Positions 47,849 through 61,543 are shown, counted from the stretch's first letter. The stretch is 64,000 bases of DNA from Liquorilactobacillus sicerae (GCF_029916425.1 NZ_JAHAVQ010000005.1:1-64000), one strand, 5' to 3'. Program-made: numbers and translations. Notes: generated by a model not told the origin, from the letters alone.

Positions 47849-49609
47849 TTAAAGTGCGTTTGAAGCCCCACGGTAAACAATTCCACGACGTGAATCAACT
47901 GTGATAACTTCACCGTTCTTAATTGTCTGCGTAGCATCTTTAGCACCCACAACAACTGGGATTCCCATTGAGATCCCGACAACTGCTGCATGGGAAGTTA
48001 AGCCACCATTTTCAACAACTAAGGCGCTAGCTTTTTCAATTGCCGGCAAATAATCTTTGTCAGTTGTCTTGGTTACTAAAACGGCACCTTCAACAGCTTT
48101 TTCATTTGCTTCAGCAGCAGAAGTTGCAACAACTGCTTTACCAATAACTGTTTCATCACCAACACCTTGGCCCGAAACCAGCTTGGTACCAATTAATTGA
48201 ATCTTCATCAAGTTAGTTGTTCCTTTTTCACCAACGGGAACACCAGCAGTAATCAAGATCAAATCGCCTTCTTTAGCAAAGCCTTCTTCTTTAGCTTTTT
48301 CCGTTGCCAAAGTAAACATTTCATCAGTTGATGCTGGAGCATCAGCAACAACTGGATAAACACCCCAGTTAACTGTCAAACCGCGACGTGTCCGATCATC
48401 AAAAGTAACTGCCAAAATATCAGCATCTGGACGATATTTTGAAATCATCCGAGCAGTATGACCAGACTTGGTTGCAGCAACAATCGTTTTAATTCCCAAA
48501 TTATCAGCAGCTTCAGCGACTGCTCGACCAATCGCTTCAGTAACATCTGTCTTATCAAAATCGTTGATTGAGAAGCGACGATGTTCACGCAAAGCATTTT
48601 CAGCTTTAACATCGATGCGAGCCATTGTAGCAACTGATTCGACTGGATAATCACCATTAGCACTTTCACCTGAAAGCATTGTTGCATCAGTACCATCAAA
48701 TACTGCATTAGCAACATCAGAGGCTTCAGCACGTGTTGGACGTGGATGCTCTTGCATCGAATCAAGCATTTGTGTAGCAGTGATAACTGGTTTACCTATA
48801 GCATTGCATTTCTTGATCAATGATTTTTGAACCAACGGAACATTTTCAGCTGGAATTTCAACACCCATATCACCACGGGCAACCATCAAACCATCTGAAA
48901 CTTTAATGATCTCATCAAAGTTGTCGATACCTTCTTGTGATTCGATTTTCGGAAAGATTTGAACATGTTCCATGTGTTTCTCTTCAAGTAATTCACGAAT
49001 ATCAAGAACATCTTGTGGCTTACGAACAAAGCTGGCAGCGATATAGTTAATTTCGTGATCCAAACCAAAGCGAATATCATCTGAATCTTTCTTGGTAATT
49101 CCTGGCAAATTGATAGCAACACCCGGTGCATTAACACCTTTACGTGAACCAAGAACACCTTCATTTTGAACTTTGCAGACAAGTTCATTATTTTCACGAT
49201 CAATCTTTTCAACTTGCATATCAATCAAGCCATCATCAAATAAAACATGACCGCCTTCGTGAACATCATCAATCAAACCTGGATAGGTAACAGCAATCTT
49301 TTCATGAGTTCCCTCAATTGAAGCATCCATTGAGATCCGTACTTCATCACCAATATGGAATTTAATGTTACCATCTTTTTGAACCGTAGTCCGGATTTCG
49401 GCACCTTTCGTATCAAGCATGATACCAACAATCTTGCCGGTAATTTTTTCAGCTTGATGAACTAAATTCAAACGTGCCAAATGTTCCTCGTGATCCCCAT
49501 GTGAAAAGTTGAAACGAAAAACATTTGCTCCGGCTTCAATTAATTTGACAATTGTATCCAAATCAGAACTGGCTGGTCCAAGTGTACTTACAATCTTGGT
49601 TTTCTTCAT
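47849..49609 (-). CDS. pyk: Pyruvate kinase
   Basis: The last step of glycolysis, PEP plus ADP to pyruvate plus ATP. The 586 residues include KIVSTLGPASS at the start, FRFNFSHGDHEEH (about 32), the catalytic Lys in IQIFPKIESQEG (about 220), and MVARGDMGVEIP (about 243). The extra C-terminal domain (about 475-586), containing GGLTSHAAVVGISMGIPVVVGA, resembles the PEP-utiliser swivelling domain found in bacilli and lactobacilli. It lies about 36 bases after pfkA in an operon. Confidence 0.97.
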   Translation of the reverse strand: MKKTKIVSTLGPASSDLDTIVKLIEAGANVFRFNFSHGDHEEHLARLNLVHQAEKITGKIVGIMLDTKGAEIRTTVQKDGNIKFHIGDEVRISMDASIEGTHEKIAVTYPGLIDDVHEGGHVLFDDGLIDMQVEKIDRENNELVCKVQNEGVLGSRKGVNAPGVAINLPGITKKDSDDIRFGLDHEINYIAASFVRKPQDVLDIRELLEEKHMEHVQIFPKIESQEGIDNFDEIIKVSDGLMVARGDMGVEIPAENVPLVQKSLIKKCNAIGKPVITATQMLDSMQEHPRPTRAEASDVANAVFDGTDATMLSGESANGDYPVESVATMARIDVKAENALREHRRFSINDFDKTDVTEAIGRAVAEAADNLGIKTIVAATKSGHTARMISKYRPDADILAVTFDDRTRRGLTVNWGVYPVVADAPASTDEMFTLATEKAKEEGFAKEGDLILITAGVPVGEKGTTNLMKIQLIGTKLVSGQGVGDETVIGKAVVATSAAEANEKAVEGAVLVTKTTDKDYLPAIEKASALVVENGGLTSHAAVVGISMGIPVVVGAKDATQTIKNGEVITVDSRRGIVYRGASNAL

Positions 49610-49682
49610 GAATAAAATCTCTCCTTATAAAGTTTTTTAAAGATGACTTTTATGTCAATTCTTTACAGAAATTAAAGCAAAA

Positions 49683-50696
<1,014 letters not shown>

Positions 50697-50762
50697 TTAA
50701 CACTTTTGTAATTACTTGTCTTGTAAATTTGGAAATTAAATTCAGTTTATCACAATATATTT

Positions 50763-53700
50763 TCAATTATTTTCATTTTTTACGACAACATTTTCTGAAC
50801 CGATCAGTTGACTGATTTTTTTAGTTAATTGCAAGCTATCATTCAGCCAATAACGTTCCGACAAAACAATTTTTTTGTGGGTAGCCACCTCATAAATGAT
50901 CACTGGATTAGTGCCTGGATTTTTTTTCATTAATTGCCATAATAATTGCTTTTTTTCTGCTGAAACTCCAGCTGACAATCGAATAAAAAAAATTCTTTTC
51001 ATTTTTGTTTTCAAAGTTGCTGCCAAACTTAATTTAACGGCAATGATCTGCCGTCGCTGTTGATGCTCATCAACTTTGCCAGTTATTAAATAAACCTGTT
51101 CTGGAATTAAACTCGCTAATTGACGAAAAAGATTTGGAAAAATTGTTACTTCTAATTGGCCAGATTGATCTTCGCCACTTAAAAATGCCATTTGTTCACC
51201 TTTTTTTGTACGAATCTCTTTGATTTTTTTGACATACAATAAAACTTTGACTACCTGATTTGACCGCAACTGACTGACTAACGAAACTCCCTCGATTTCT
51301 GCCAGCTGCCGATATTGCTCAACTGGATGGGCTGATAAAAAAGTCCCTAAATATTCAACTTCCTTAGTGATTTTTTCACTAACTGTGAAATCGGGAACTT
51401 TCTCAATTTTAGGAGCCAGGACTGTCAGAAGTTCGACATTATTACCGCTTAGAAGAATATTATCCAGAATTTTTGACAAATTATGGATCAAGGTCGCTCG
51501 ATTAAAGCCAAAGCCATCACAAGCCCCGCTATAAATCAAAGGTTGCAGGCTTTCACTTTTTAAGTACTTGACTGGCATCCGCTGCAAGAAATCTTGAAAG
51601 CTTTGATATTTACCATTTTTTCGTTCTTTTAAGATCGTCCAAACAAAATCACGACGTAATTGGCGGATTGAACCTAAACCAAACAGAATTTTCTGGTTTA
51701 CCAAGCTGAAGCCAAATTGACTTCGGTTAATATTGGGTGATAAAACTTGAAGTTTCAACTGCCGAGCTTCCAAAACATATGCTCGAGTTTTTTCATGATC
51801 ACCACTGACAGAGTCTAACAAGGCCGCCAAGAAAGCCGCTGGATAATGGCACTTCAAATAAGCTAGCTCAAAAGCCATTTTTGTGTAAGCAACTGCATGT
51901 GATCGATTAAAACCATAGTTGGCAAAATGTTCAATATATTCATAAACTTGCGTTGCCAATTGCTTTGAATAACCCTTTTGTTTAGCTCCCTTGATAAACT
52001 TTTCTTTTAAGTCTGAGATTTGGGCAGCTTTTTTTTTGCTCATGGCCCGTCGCAGCAGATCAGCTTGTCCTAATGAAAAACCTCCCATCACTGAAGCAAC
52101 TTGCATGACTTGTTCCTGATAAACCAAAATTCCATAGGTTTTCTGTAAAATTGGTCTTAACGAATCAGCTGGATAGGTAATTGGCTCTTGCTGATGTTTG
52201 CGGGCAATAAAATGACCGATATTCTCCATTGGGCCAGGTCGAAATAAGGCATTAACCGCTGTTAGGTCTTCAAAGGATTCCGGTTGCAGCTGACGTAAAA
52301 CATTACGGATTCCAGCCGATTCAAACTGAAAGATTCCATTAGTCCGAGCTTGCTTAAAAAGCTGTAAGGTTTGCGGATCCGCTAATGAAATCTGCCGTAA
52401 GTCAAACTTTGGATCAAAATCTTTTTTAACAAAATTCAAAGTTTGGTCTAAAACACTAAGATTACGCAAACCTAAAAAATCAAATTTCAACAGTCCAATC
52501 TGCTCAACAAAATCCTTGGTATACTGTGTCAACTGCATCCCATCACTGCCAACTTGTAATGGCACTAAATCAGCTAACTGCTGATCGCTTAAAATTACTC
52601 CGGCCGCATGAATGGAAAAGTGACGTGGTAAGCCTTCTAACGCACAGGCAGTTTTGAAAATTAATTGATTTTTTTCACTAATTGCTACCTGGTCGCGCAA
52701 TTTTGGTGATTTTTTCCACGCATCTTTCAATTTGATTTTCAATTCATGAGGAATCAAGCGACTCCAAGTATTCATTTCAAATTGACTGGCTCCTAAAACT
52801 CGCCCAACATCGCGTAAAGCTTGGCGTGCTCCTAAAGTCCCAAAAGTAATGATTTGGGCAACGTGTTCTTGACCATACCGTTTTTGCAAATAAGCAATCA
52901 CTTCTTGACGACGGGTGTCAGGCAGATCCAAATCAATATCTGGCATCTGAGCTCGTTCTTCATTAAGAAAACGTTCAAATAATAAATCATATTTTAATGG
53001 ATCGACATCGGTAATTGCCAAAGCAAAAGCCACCAAAGAACCCGCTGCCGAACCCCGGCCCGGTCCAATAACGATTTTAGCTCGATGTGCAAAATTCGTC
53101 ACATCCCAAACAATCAAAAAATAATCATCGAACCCCATTCGTTTGATCACTTGCAATTCATGCTCTAAGCGCTGTGCATAAACTGCTTGACGTGGATTAC
53201 TTACTTCGATTTTTCTTTTTGCCAATCCTTGCTGACAAAGCTGTTTTAAATAACTAGCTGCTGTTTGACCAGTCGGCGTTGGATAATGGGGTAAATGCGG
53301 GCGTGAAAATGATAACTGAAATGATACATTTTGGCAAAGTTGTTCCAATTTTTGCAACTGTGGCTGCATCCCAGCCGTTCGATAAGTTTGAGCAACCTCA
53401 TCAGCCGGCCGTAACCACTCTTTGACAGCTGGCTTTTGCAATTGCTCAGCCGGCTGTAACTTTACTCCCTGATCAATAGCCCTTAAAACTTGAAGATAAG
53501 TTTGATCGGCTGGATTTAAATATTTGACCGGCTCCAAAGCAATCGTTTCCATTTCCAGCTGGTCGGCCAAAGCCAATAGTTCTACTTTGATGTTTTGATC
53601 CAGTTGCGGACTGATACCGATTAACAAATTTTTAGGCAAAACAAGCTGCCGCCACTGAGTTAAATACTTTTTGGCGCTGACTTGATCATTTTGTTTAAGG

Positions 53701-54098
53701 GCTGAATTTGCTGCAGAATTCAGCGGCATTATAACATAAAGATCCTCCAAAAAACTTGCTAGCTGATCTAGCGAAAACTCTGCTTCATTGTTAGCTATCA
53801 GACGATTTTTGAGTGTCGAAATTTTCATCAAATTTTGATAACCATGATTATTCTGAGCTAGCAAAATAATTTCATTGCTACTCGTTAATTGAAGTGTTAA
53901 GCCAATCAATGGTTTGATTTTTGCCTGTTGACAAAGCTGATAAAATTTAGCTGCTCCATATAAAACATTTCGATCTGTCAAAGCAACCGCTTGGTAACCC
54001 CGTTTTTTGGCAGTTGCCACTAAATCTTCCAGTCTCAAAGGGCTTTGAAGCAAGCTATAACAACTAATGGTTTGCAAAATTCCTTGCAAAATTTTCAC
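50763..54098 (-). CDS. dnaE: DNA polymerase III alpha subunit DnaE
   Basis: A replicative polymerase of 1111 residues. In low-GC Firmicutes DnaE extends primers on the lagging strand and hands over to PolC. The N-terminal PHP domain (about 1-200) is followed by the palm with GPGRGSAAGSLVAFAL (about 345) and the metal-binding PDIDLDLPDTRR (about 393), then the YGILVYQEQVMQ, FNRSHAVAYTKMAFE and OB-fold region (QLEVTIFPNLFRQL). The GTG start follows GGAGAAACGG. Confidence 0.95.
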   Translation of the reverse strand: MKILQGILQTISCYSLLQSPLRLEDLVATAKKRGYQAVALTDRNVLYGAAKFYQLCQQAKIKPLIGLTLQLTSSNEIILLAQNNHGYQNLMKISTLKNRLIANNEAEFSLDQLASFLEDLYVIMPLNSAANSALKQNDQVSAKKYLTQWRQLVLPKNLLIGISPQLDQNIKVELLALADQLEMETIALEPVKYLNPADQTYLQVLRAIDQGVKLQPAEQLQKPAVKEWLRPADEVAQTYRTAGMQPQLQKLEQLCQNVSFQLSFSRPHLPHYPTPTGQTAASYLKQLCQQGLAKRKIEVSNPRQAVYAQRLEHELQVIKRMGFDDYFLIVWDVTNFAHRAKIVIGPGRGSAAGSLVAFALAITDVDPLKYDLLFERFLNEERAQMPDIDLDLPDTRRQEVIAYLQKRYGQEHVAQIITFGTLGARQALRDVGRVLGASQFEMNTWSRLIPHELKIKLKDAWKKSPKLRDQVAISEKNQLIFKTACALEGLPRHFSIHAAGVILSDQQLADLVPLQVGSDGMQLTQYTKDFVEQIGLLKFDFLGLRNLSVLDQTLNFVKKDFDPKFDLRQISLADPQTLQLFKQARTNGIFQFESAGIRNVLRQLQPESFEDLTAVNALFRPGPMENIGHFIARKHQQEPITYPADSLRPILQKTYGILVYQEQVMQVASVMGGFSLGQADLLRRAMSKKKAAQISDLKEKFIKGAKQKGYSKQLATQVYEYIEHFANYGFNRSHAVAYTKMAFELAYLKCHYPAAFLAALLDSVSGDHEKTRAYVLEARQLKLQVLSPNINRSQFGFSLVNQKILFGLGSIRQLRRDFVWTILKERKNGKYQSFQDFLQRMPVKYLKSESLQPLIYSGACDGFGFNRATLIHNLSKILDNILLSGNNVELLTVLAPKIEKVPDFTVSEKITKEVEYLGTFLSAHPVEQYRQLAEIEGVSLVSQLRSNQVVKVLLYVKKIKEIRTKKGEQMAFLSGEDQSGQLEVTIFPNLFRQLASLIPEQVYLITGKVDEHQQRRQIIAVKLSLAATLKTKMKRIFFIRLSAGVSAEKKQLLWQLMKKNPGTNPVIIYEVATHKKIVLSERYWLNDSLQLTKKISQLIGSENVVVKNENN

Positions 54099-54224
54099 CC
54101 CGTTTCTCCGTTATTATAACAAGTCAGCACTAAAAAACAAAAACATTTTGAACTGTTCTAACAAATTTTGATGCCAATCAGTAATTTTTATGCTAAACTA
54201 CTGTTGTACTGTGAGGTGTTAAAA

Positions 54225-54413
54225 ATGGCAAAACAACTCGTTACTTTGTTTTGGGGTTTCATCTATGGTGAAGTTATCGGCTACATTGGCTCAGCTTTGA
54301 CTGGTGCAACCTTTTCACCTTTAGCTGATGGGTTGACTGCGATGGTCATTGGCTTTGTATTAGTAAATGTCTTAAATTCCTTTATCAAGGATCCCACAGC
54401 TGATAAACGCTAA
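54225..54413 (+). CDS. DUF2929 (YjzD-like) small membrane protein
   Basis: A 62-residue protein with two hydrophobic segments: LVTLFWGFIYGEVIGYIGSALTG and MVIGFVLVNVLNSF. This is the YjzD pattern, of unknown function. The start is the ATG with GAGGTG six bases upstream. A lone plus-strand gene between divergent dnaE and convergent clpB. Confidence 0.85.
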   Translation: MAKQLVTLFWGFIYGEVIGYIGSALTGATFSPLADGLTAMVIGFVLVNVLNSFIKDPTADKR

Positions 54414-54415
54414 AA

Positions 54416-54457
54416 CATGAAAAAAGAGCTTGGAAAATTTCCAAGTTCTTTTTTATT
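54416..54457. terminator. Bidirectional terminator between DUF2929 gene and clpB
   Basis: AAAAGAGCTTGGAAA and TTTCCAAGTTCTTTT pair nearly perfectly. There are T-runs on both strands. Confidence 0.85.
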
Positions 54458-57058
54458 TTATTCAGTTACCAGCGGTTGGGTCGTAAACATCAACTGCTTT
54501 TCAGCATCTAAGTCAACCGTTACAATTGAATGCGGCTTAATTTTGCCAGCAATCAATTTCTTGGCAAGCGGAGTTTCGACCTCTTCGGTGATATACCGTT
54601 GCAGTGGTCGTGCTCCATAAGCTGGATCATAGCCTTGTTGGGCGATCCATTTCTTGGCTGCTGGTGAAGTTGCTAACCTAATTTCTTGATCTTCCAGCCG
54701 TTTCGACAACTGGGCAATGAATTTGTCAACGATTTTTTCAATTGCCGCTAAGTTCAATGGCGTGAACATAATAATATCATCGATCCGGTTTAAAAACTCG
54801 GGTTTAAAATGGCGCCGCGCTAACTTCATAACCGTCTGCTTGGTCTCAGGCGAAATTTCACTATTTTTAACTTGTTCCAACAGAATATCTGAACCCAAAT
54901 TAGAGGTCATGATAATGATTGTATTCTTAAAATCGACTGTTCTTCCTTGACCATCTGTTAAACGACCATCATCGAAGACCTGCAATAAAATATTGAAAAC
55001 ATCCGGATGAGCTTTTTCGACCTCATCCAGCAAGACAATTGTGTAAGGATTTCTGCGCACGGCTTCGGTCAATTGACCGCCTTCTTCATAACCAACATAA
55101 CCAGGAGCAGCCCCAACTAAACGAGAAACTGACTGTTTTTCCATATATTCACTCATATCGATCCGCACCATGTGTTTTTCTGAATCGAATAAGTTTTCAG
55201 CTAAGGCTTTGGCTAATTCAGTTTTACCAACACCAGTCGGACCCAAGAACAAAAATGTCCCCAAAGGCTGATCTGGATCCTGTAAACCAGCCCGTGCCCG
55301 CAAAACTGCATTGGCTACTGCATCAACTGCTTCATCTTGGCCAATTACCCGCTGATGCAAAGCTTGCGGAAGCTTCAGTAATTTTTCGCGTTCACTTTCA
55401 ACTAGCTTAGCAACTGGAATCCCAGTTGAGCGGCTAACTACTTGAGCAATTTCATTTTCAGTGACTGATTCTTCAACTAGCCAGTTATCAGGACGTTTTG
55501 CTGCTTCTAAGTCTTGCAGTTCTTTTTCTAACTTCGGAATCGTACCATGCTGTAACTTAGCAGCTTTTTCTAAATCATAAGAATTCTCAGCTGTTTCTAG
55601 ATCATGCCGCGCCTGATCCAGCTGACTCTTTTTGTCACTTATTTGTTTGATGTCTTGTTTTTCGTTTTCCCATTGCATCTTCAAAGCACTAACTTTTTCA
55701 CGGGTTTCCGCCAGCTCAGTTTGCAATTCACCTAACCGTTTCTTTGAAGCTGCATCGGTTTCCTTTTTTAAAGCAGCTTCTTCAACTTCTTGGCGCATTA
55801 ATTGCCGCGTTGCCTCATCCAATTCAGTTGGCATTGAATTCATCTCAACTCGGATCGTAGCACAAGCTTCATCAATCAAATCAATCGCCTTATCAGGTAA
55901 AAAGCGGTCAATAACATAACGGTTTGATAAATTTGCTGCAGCAACCAATGCATTGTCATGGATCCGCACACCATGATGGATTTCAAAGCGTTCTTTCAAG
56001 CCCCGCAAAATCGAAATTGTGTCTTCCACACTCGGTTCTTGCACCAGAACCCGTTGGAAACGCCGCGCCAAAGCCTTATCTTTTTCAAGATATTCTCGAT
56101 ATTCATCCAAAGTAGTAGCACCAATCAAGTGTAATTCACCCCGTGCAAGCATTGGCTTCAATAAGTTGCCAGCATCCAAACTGCCTTCTGCCTTACCGGC
56201 CCCGACAATATTGTGAACTTCATCGATGAACAGTAAAATTTGTCCAGCACTTTTCTTAACAGCTTTTAAAACTGCTTTTAAACGTTCTTCGAATTCACCT
56301 CGATATTTAGCGCCAGCAATCAAAGAACCCATGTCAAGGGAAAAAATCGTTTTATCTTTCAAGTTGTCCGGGACATCCCGACGGACGATCCTTTGGGCTA
56401 GTCCTTCAACAATCGCTGTTTTACCAACTCCCGGTTCACCAATCAAGATTGGATTATTCTTTGTCTTCCGTGACAAAATTCGGATTACATCCCTGATTTC
56501 TTCATCTCGTCCAATGATTGGATCAACTTTGTTATTGCGAACTTCTTTAACTAAATCGACACCATATTTTTCCAAAGCTTGATACTGTGTTTCTTGATTC
56601 TTGGAAGTCACGCGTTCTCCTCCTCGTATTTTTTCGACAACTTGTGCTAATTTTCGATAGGTTAATCCCTGGCGTTTAAGGTAGATCGTCAATGGATTAT
56701 TAGTTAATTTCATCAAAGCTAAAATCAAGGTATCCAGAGCCAGATAATCATCATTTTGCTGTTTTCTTAGTTCATCTGCCTCTTGAAGTAAACGATACAT
56801 CGCTGAACTAAGTGTTTGTCCATATTGAACTGAACCTTCCACCACCGAAATTTCATCCAATAATTGGTCGAGCTGATTTTCCAAAGCTTCGAGATCCACT
56901 TGTGCACGTTTAAACAGATCTGCTCCAAATTCGCCGGGTTGGATCAAAAATTTAAATAAATGTGGAATGTCGATTTCTTGATGATGCCGTGTTTGCGCAA
57001 TCTGTTGAGCTTGAGCGATTGCTTCTTGCACCGCTGAAGTCATTTTATTATCTTCCAT
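54458..57058 (-). CDS. clpB: ClpB disaggregase
   Basis: An AAA+ chaperone that with DnaK rescues aggregated proteins. The ATG at 57058 has AAAGGA seven bases upstream and gives about 866 residues. The N-terminal repeat domain is followed by NBD1 ([30 protein letters not shown]), the long M-domain coiled coil (about 405-515), NBD2 ([16 protein letters not shown]), and the [15 protein letters not shown]-terminal region. Upstream lies a TATAAT and a single GGTCAAA. Confidence 0.96.
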   Translation of the reverse strand: MEDNKMTSAVQEAIAQAQQIAQTRHHQEIDIPHLFKFLIQPGEFGADLFKRAQVDLEALENQLDQLLDEISVVEGSVQYGQTLSSAMYRLLQEADELRKQQNDDYLALDTLILALMKLTNNPLTIYLKRQGLTYRKLAQVVEKIRGGERVTSKNQETQYQALEKYGVDLVKEVRNNKVDPIIGRDEEIRDVIRILSRKTKNNPILIGEPGVGKTAIVEGLAQRIVRRDVPDNLKDKTIFSLDMGSLIAGAKYRGEFEERLKAVLKAVKKSAGQILLFIDEVHNIVGAGKAEGSLDAGNLLKPMLARGELHLIGATTLDEYREYLEKDKALARRFQRVLVQEPSVEDTISILRGLKERFEIHHGVRIHDNALVAAANLSNRYVIDRFLPDKAIDLIDEACATIRVEMNSMPTELDEATRQLMRQEVEEAALKKETDAASKKRLGELQTELAETREKVSALKMQWENEKQDIKQISDKKSQLDQARHDLETAENSYDLEKAAKLQHGTIPKLEKELQDLEAAKRPDNWLVEESVTENEIAQVVSRSTGIPVAKLVESEREKLLKLPQALHQRVIGQDEAVDAVANAVLRARAGLQDPDQPLGTFLFLGPTGVGKTELAKALAENLFDSEKHMVRIDMSEYMEKQSVSRLVGAAPGYVGYEEGGQLTEAVRRNPYTIVLLDEVEKAHPDVFNILLQVFDDGRLTDGQGRTVDFKNTIIIMTSNLGSDILLEQVKNSEISPETKQTVMKLARRHFKPEFLNRIDDIIMFTPLNLAAIEKIVDKFIAQLSKRLEDQEIRLATSPAAKKWIAQQGYDPAYGARPLQRYITEEVETPLAKKLIAGKIKPHSIVTVDLDAEKQLMFTTQPLVTE

Positions 57059-57118
57059 CTCAATTTCCTTTCTAGAATCCATCACTTAAAAATTGGTCAA
57101 ATTAAATTTAACAAGTCC

Positions 57119-57124
57119 ATTATA
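57119..57124 (-). promoter_or_regulatory. Probable -10 element of clpB
   Basis: Minus-strand TATAAT, 61 bases before the clpB start. The -35 region is poor, overlapping the end of pepT. Confidence 0.4.
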
Positions 57125-57143
57125 ATCCAAACACACGTTCGTT

Positions 57144-58391
57144 TTAACTGTTTTGCTTGGCGATTAGTTGAATAGTTTTCAAAATAACCGCCACGGCTTG
57201 CTGCATAGTTTGAAGCGAAATAAACTCAAAACGTGAATGCATATTTTCGCCACCAGCAAATAAATTGGGTGTCGGCAAACCCATAAATGAAATCTTTGAG
57301 CCATCTGTGCCCCCGCGAACTGGAAAAATCACCGGCTTGATCTGCAAATCTTCCATTGCTTTTTTAGCCAGTTCCACAACCATTAGATCTTTTTCAATCA
57401 CTTCACGCATATTGTAGTATTGATCCTGTAGGTCAATGATAACGCGTTTTTGCCCATATTCAGCATTCAGCAAACGTGCAACTTGTCGTAATAAATCTTT
57501 TCGCGCTTCAAATTTATCCCGATCATGATCACGGATAATATAAGTCATGCTAGCCTGATCGACCGTTCCAGTCAGCTGCAGTAAATGGAAAAATCCCTGG
57601 CGACCGGAAGTCTTTTCTGGAACCTCATCACTTGGCAGCTGTGCATGAAAATCAAACGCTAATTGCAATGCATTGACCATGACATTTTTGGCTGAACCCG
57701 GATGAACATTTTTGCCAATTAGTTTTATCTTAGCCTGAGCAGCATTAAAAGTTTCATATTCCAACTCACCTAAGGGACCACCATCAACGGTATATGCTAA
57801 ATCAGCATTAAACTCCTTAACATCGAAATGATCCGCGCCGGTTCCAATTTCTTCATCCGGACCAAGACCAATTTGAATTTGACCATGCTTAATCTCAGGA
57901 TGATTCAATAGATATTCGACCGCCGTAATAATTTCAGCTACACCGGCTTTGTCATCTGCCCCCAATAAGGTCTGACCATCAGTCGTAATCAAATCCTGAC
58001 CAGCATAATTTCTTAAATTGGGGAACTCATGTGGATCAAGCCGATACTGACTGGTTCCTAATTGAATTGCCGATTTACCATCATAATTTTTAATAATTTG
58101 CGGGGAAACATTTTTGGCATTAAAATCCGCCGTATCCAAATGCGCAATCAAACCAACCGTTGGCACCTGCTGATCTTTTGCTAAATTACTTGGCAAAGTT
58201 GCTAAAACGTAGGCACTTTTTTGGGAGATATGAACTTTGCTGAGACCAAGATTTGTTAATTCTGTCACCAATTCACGCGCAAACTCAACTTGACTTGGTG
58301 TTGAGGGAACTGTTTGCGAATTTTCATCAGAACGCGTCTCTTTTTTGACATATTTAATAAATCGCGGGATTAAATTTTGATAGACTGTCAT
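57144..58391 (-). CDS. pepT: Peptidase T (aminotripeptidase)
   Basis: A zinc metallopeptidase (M20B) that removes the N-terminal residue from tripeptides. The 415 residues show [11 protein letters not shown] (metal His/Asp, about 82), [13 protein letters not shown] (about 142), [14 protein letters not shown] (Glu pair, about 177), and [29 protein letters not shown] (about 363). It is the third gene of a trmK-nif3-pepT cluster. Useful in a peptide-dependent organism. Confidence 0.95.
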   Translation of the reverse strand: MTVYQNLIPRFIKYVKKETRSDENSQTVPSTPSQVEFARELVTELTNLGLSKVHISQKSAYVLATLPSNLAKDQQVPTVGLIAHLDTADFNAKNVSPQIIKNYDGKSAIQLGTSQYRLDPHEFPNLRNYAGQDLITTDGQTLLGADDKAGVAEIITAVEYLLNHPEIKHGQIQIGLGPDEEIGTGADHFDVKEFNADLAYTVDGGPLGELEYETFNAAQAKIKLIGKNVHPGSAKNVMVNALQLAFDFHAQLPSDEVPEKTSGRQGFFHLLQLTGTVDQASMTYIIRDHDRDKFEARKDLLRQVARLLNAEYGQKRVIIDLQDQYYNMREVIEKDLMVVELAKKAMEDLQIKPVIFPVRGGTDGSKISFMGLPTPNLFAGGENMHSRFEFISLQTMQQAVAVILKTIQLIAKQNS

Positions 58392-58405
58392 CTTAACTCT
58401 CCTTG

Positions 58406-59521
58406 TTAAATAAATTTAAATGGATCGGTATTAAGTCTTGAAGTAATAATTGGAAATTGCCAGTCATTCTCTGAGCGCCATTTTTCAAATAAGCGCTTCA
58501 AATTTGGCTTGCAAATACTTTCAATGTGGTGTCCCGGATCAATAACCGTCAAGCCAGCCGCTAAAATGTCATGTCCCGTATGATAAGTCACATCGCCGGT
58601 CAGATAAACATCAGCATGAGCTTGAAGTGCAGCAGGATAAAATTGTGCTCCACTGCCACCTAAAACTGCAACCCGACTGATAATTTGATTTAAATCTGGA
58701 CTGATCACGCGCAGCCCAGAAATCTTGAAAGTCTGCTTGCACATTAAAGCAAATTTTTCAACTGTCAAGGGATGCTTGAGCTGGCCAACGCGCCCCATTC
58801 CATATTTTTGATTTAAACCATGAACTGGTACTAGATAATAAACTGGTTCTTCATACGGATGTGCGGCCAACATTGCTTGGATCACCTGACCAACTAGTCG
58901 TGGTCTAACAAAAACTTCAAGCTTTTCTTCCGCCGCTTGACTTGGTTGATTTGCCTGACCGATCAGTGGCTGGGCAGCTTGATTTGGTAAAAAGCGACCA
59001 GTGCCCACCGCACTATAGGAACAGCCAGTATAATTACCGATCGAACCAGCACCGGCTTGGGCTAATGCTTGGCGAACAGTTGCTGCTGCAGCCCGTGGAA
59101 CATAAACGCACAGCTGATCCAGTGATTCTTCTTTTAAAGGCAAAAGACTACTCGTTGCCGTTAATCCTAAAGCGGCTGCCAACCAATCATTCATACCACC
59201 TGGAGCATTATCTAAATTTGTATGTGCCGCGTAAACCGTAATTCCATGTTTGATCAATTCAGCATACATTTGATTTTGCGGAACTGTTAAATCAAAATGC
59301 TTGACCGGGTGAAACATTGCTGGGTGATGGGCAAAGATAAAATCGACTTGCTGATCAATTGCCTCTTTAACAACCTCAGGGCGAACATCCAACGTTACCA
59401 TCATTTTCTTGATCTCCGCTGATAAGCTTCCTAATTGCAAACCCACTGGATCACCAGGTTCGGCGATTTCCTTGGGCGCAAATTTTTCAAAGCGTTCGAC
59501 AACTTCTTTAACCTTTGTCAT
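58406..59521 (-). CDS. Nif3-like dinuclear metal centre protein
   Basis: A 371-residue protein of the NIF3/YqfO family. The metal ligands are in [10 protein letters not shown] (HH), [17 protein letters not shown], and the C-terminal [24 protein letters not shown]-like insert lies in the middle (about 125-235, [12 protein letters not shown] to [11 protein letters not shown]), as in YqfO. It overlaps trmK by 14 bases. The family's role is debated (a GTP cyclohydrolase link is doubtful). Confidence 0.92.
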   Translation of the reverse strand: MTKVKEVVERFEKFAPKEIAEPGDPVGLQLGSLSAEIKKMMVTLDVRPEVVKEAIDQQVDFIFAHHPAMFHPVKHFDLTVPQNQMYAELIKHGITVYAAHTNLDNAPGGMNDWLAAALGLTATSSLLPLKEESLDQLCVYVPRAAAATVRQALAQAGAGSIGNYTGCSYSAVGTGRFLPNQAAQPLIGQANQPSQAAEEKLEVFVRPRLVGQVIQAMLAAHPYEEPVYYLVPVHGLNQKYGMGRVGQLKHPLTVEKFALMCKQTFKISGLRVISPDLNQIISRVAVLGGSGAQFYPAALQAHADVYLTGDVTYHTGHDILAAGLTVIDPGHHIESICKPNLKRLFEKWRSENDWQFPIITSRLNTDPFKFI

Positions 59522-60230
59522 TTAAAACACCTTCGATCATTTTAATTTTTTTCAAAAGCTGCTTTTCTTTGGCTAAGGGTTCAGTTTGAGCTCGTTGCAG
59601 CTGAACTAGGACCTTTTTGAGTTTTTCAATTTCCAAGGACCATTTTTTTTGAAAAGGCGGGTCTTGGTGCGCTAATAAAAATGGTCCAAATAATAGCTGC
59701 TGATTAGTTAGCAATTGCTGAGTTTTTCCTGGATCAGCAACAATAATTTCATAAATATGACCATCCTCTTCCAAGATCTCTTCGGCAATGATCTGATACC
59801 TATGCACCTGTAGCCAGCGACGAACTTTCATTGAACCAACATTTGGCTGCAAAATCAAACGCGGCAGACGGGTAAAACTTTTCAATTGTTCCCAACCAGC
59901 TGTTAAAATCTGGCAAATCAAAGCTCCGCCCATTCCACAAATTGAAATCGCATCAACTTCTTCAGTCGGTTTAAGAGCAGCCAAGCCATCAGCCTGCCTA
60001 GTGATGACCATTGAACTAAGATCAAGCCGCTCAATTTCGCGGCAAGCATTTTTATATGGTCCTGAAACAATCTCACCCGCGATGGCTTGCTTAATCCGGT
60101 GATTTAACGCTAGATTGGCTGGCAAATAAGCATGATCTGAACCAATGTCGGCTAAGAAAGCCTGTTCTGGAACATACTTAGCAGCCAACTGCAGTCGTTG
60201 TGATAAATGATATGCATCCAAAGTCTTCAC
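59508..60230 (-). CDS. trmK: tRNA (adenine(22)-N(1))-methyltransferase TrmK
   Basis: Methylates A22 in tRNA using SAM. The 240-residue protein has RLQLAAKYV, the SAM motif FLADIGSDHAYLPANLAL (about 21-38), GMGGALICQIL (about 99), and LQPNVGSMKVRRWLQVHRYQI; a C-terminal coiled coil (about 190-235) follows. In many Firmicutes it follows rpoD directly; here mccAB lies between. Confidence 0.94.
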   Translation of the reverse strand: MKTLDAYHLSQRLQLAAKYVPEQAFLADIGSDHAYLPANLALNHRIKQAIAGEIVSGPYKNACREIERLDLSSMVITRQADGLAALKPTEEVDAISICGMGGALICQILTAGWEQLKSFTRLPRLILQPNVGSMKVRRWLQVHRYQIIAEEILEEDGHIYEIIVADPGKTQQLLTNQQLLFGPFLLAHQDPPFQKKWSLEIEKLKKVLVQLQRAQTEPLAKEKQLLKKIKMIEGVLNDKG

Positions 60231-60289
60231 TCCTTAATTCTCTTACCTTTAAGTATAGCTGACTTAAAGCTGAAAAAAAAGTTGTCTTA

Positions 60290-60336
60290 AGCGACAAAAA
60301 ATAGGATTGAAAAATTCCGTCTTTTTTCAGTCCTAA
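60290..60336 (-). terminator. Terminator downstream of mccB
   Basis: Minus strand: TAGGACTGAAAAA and TTTTTCAATCCTA arms, followed by TTTTTTGTCG. Confidence 0.85.
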
Positions 60337-60374
60337 AGTTGTTTTTATTTAGAAATCTGCAAAGATTTCAGTGA

Positions 60375-61523
<1,149 letters not shown>

Positions 61524-61543
61524 TTAACATCCTTTCCAAATCT

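Noticed and set aside
48445-48765. Shifted-frame ORFs inside pyk
   Set aside because: They lie wholly within pyruvate kinase, with Leu/Ile-rich shadow translations and no ribosome site.
55039-55410. 123-codon ORF opposite clpB
   Set aside because: Antisense to a well conserved ATPase domain; composition is a shadow of the clpB codons. The same holds for the other antisense frames over clpB, der, rpsA, pyk and rpoD.
57094-57100. A full CtsR operator before clpB
   Set aside because: Only one heptad is present; listed as a weak observation, not as an operator.
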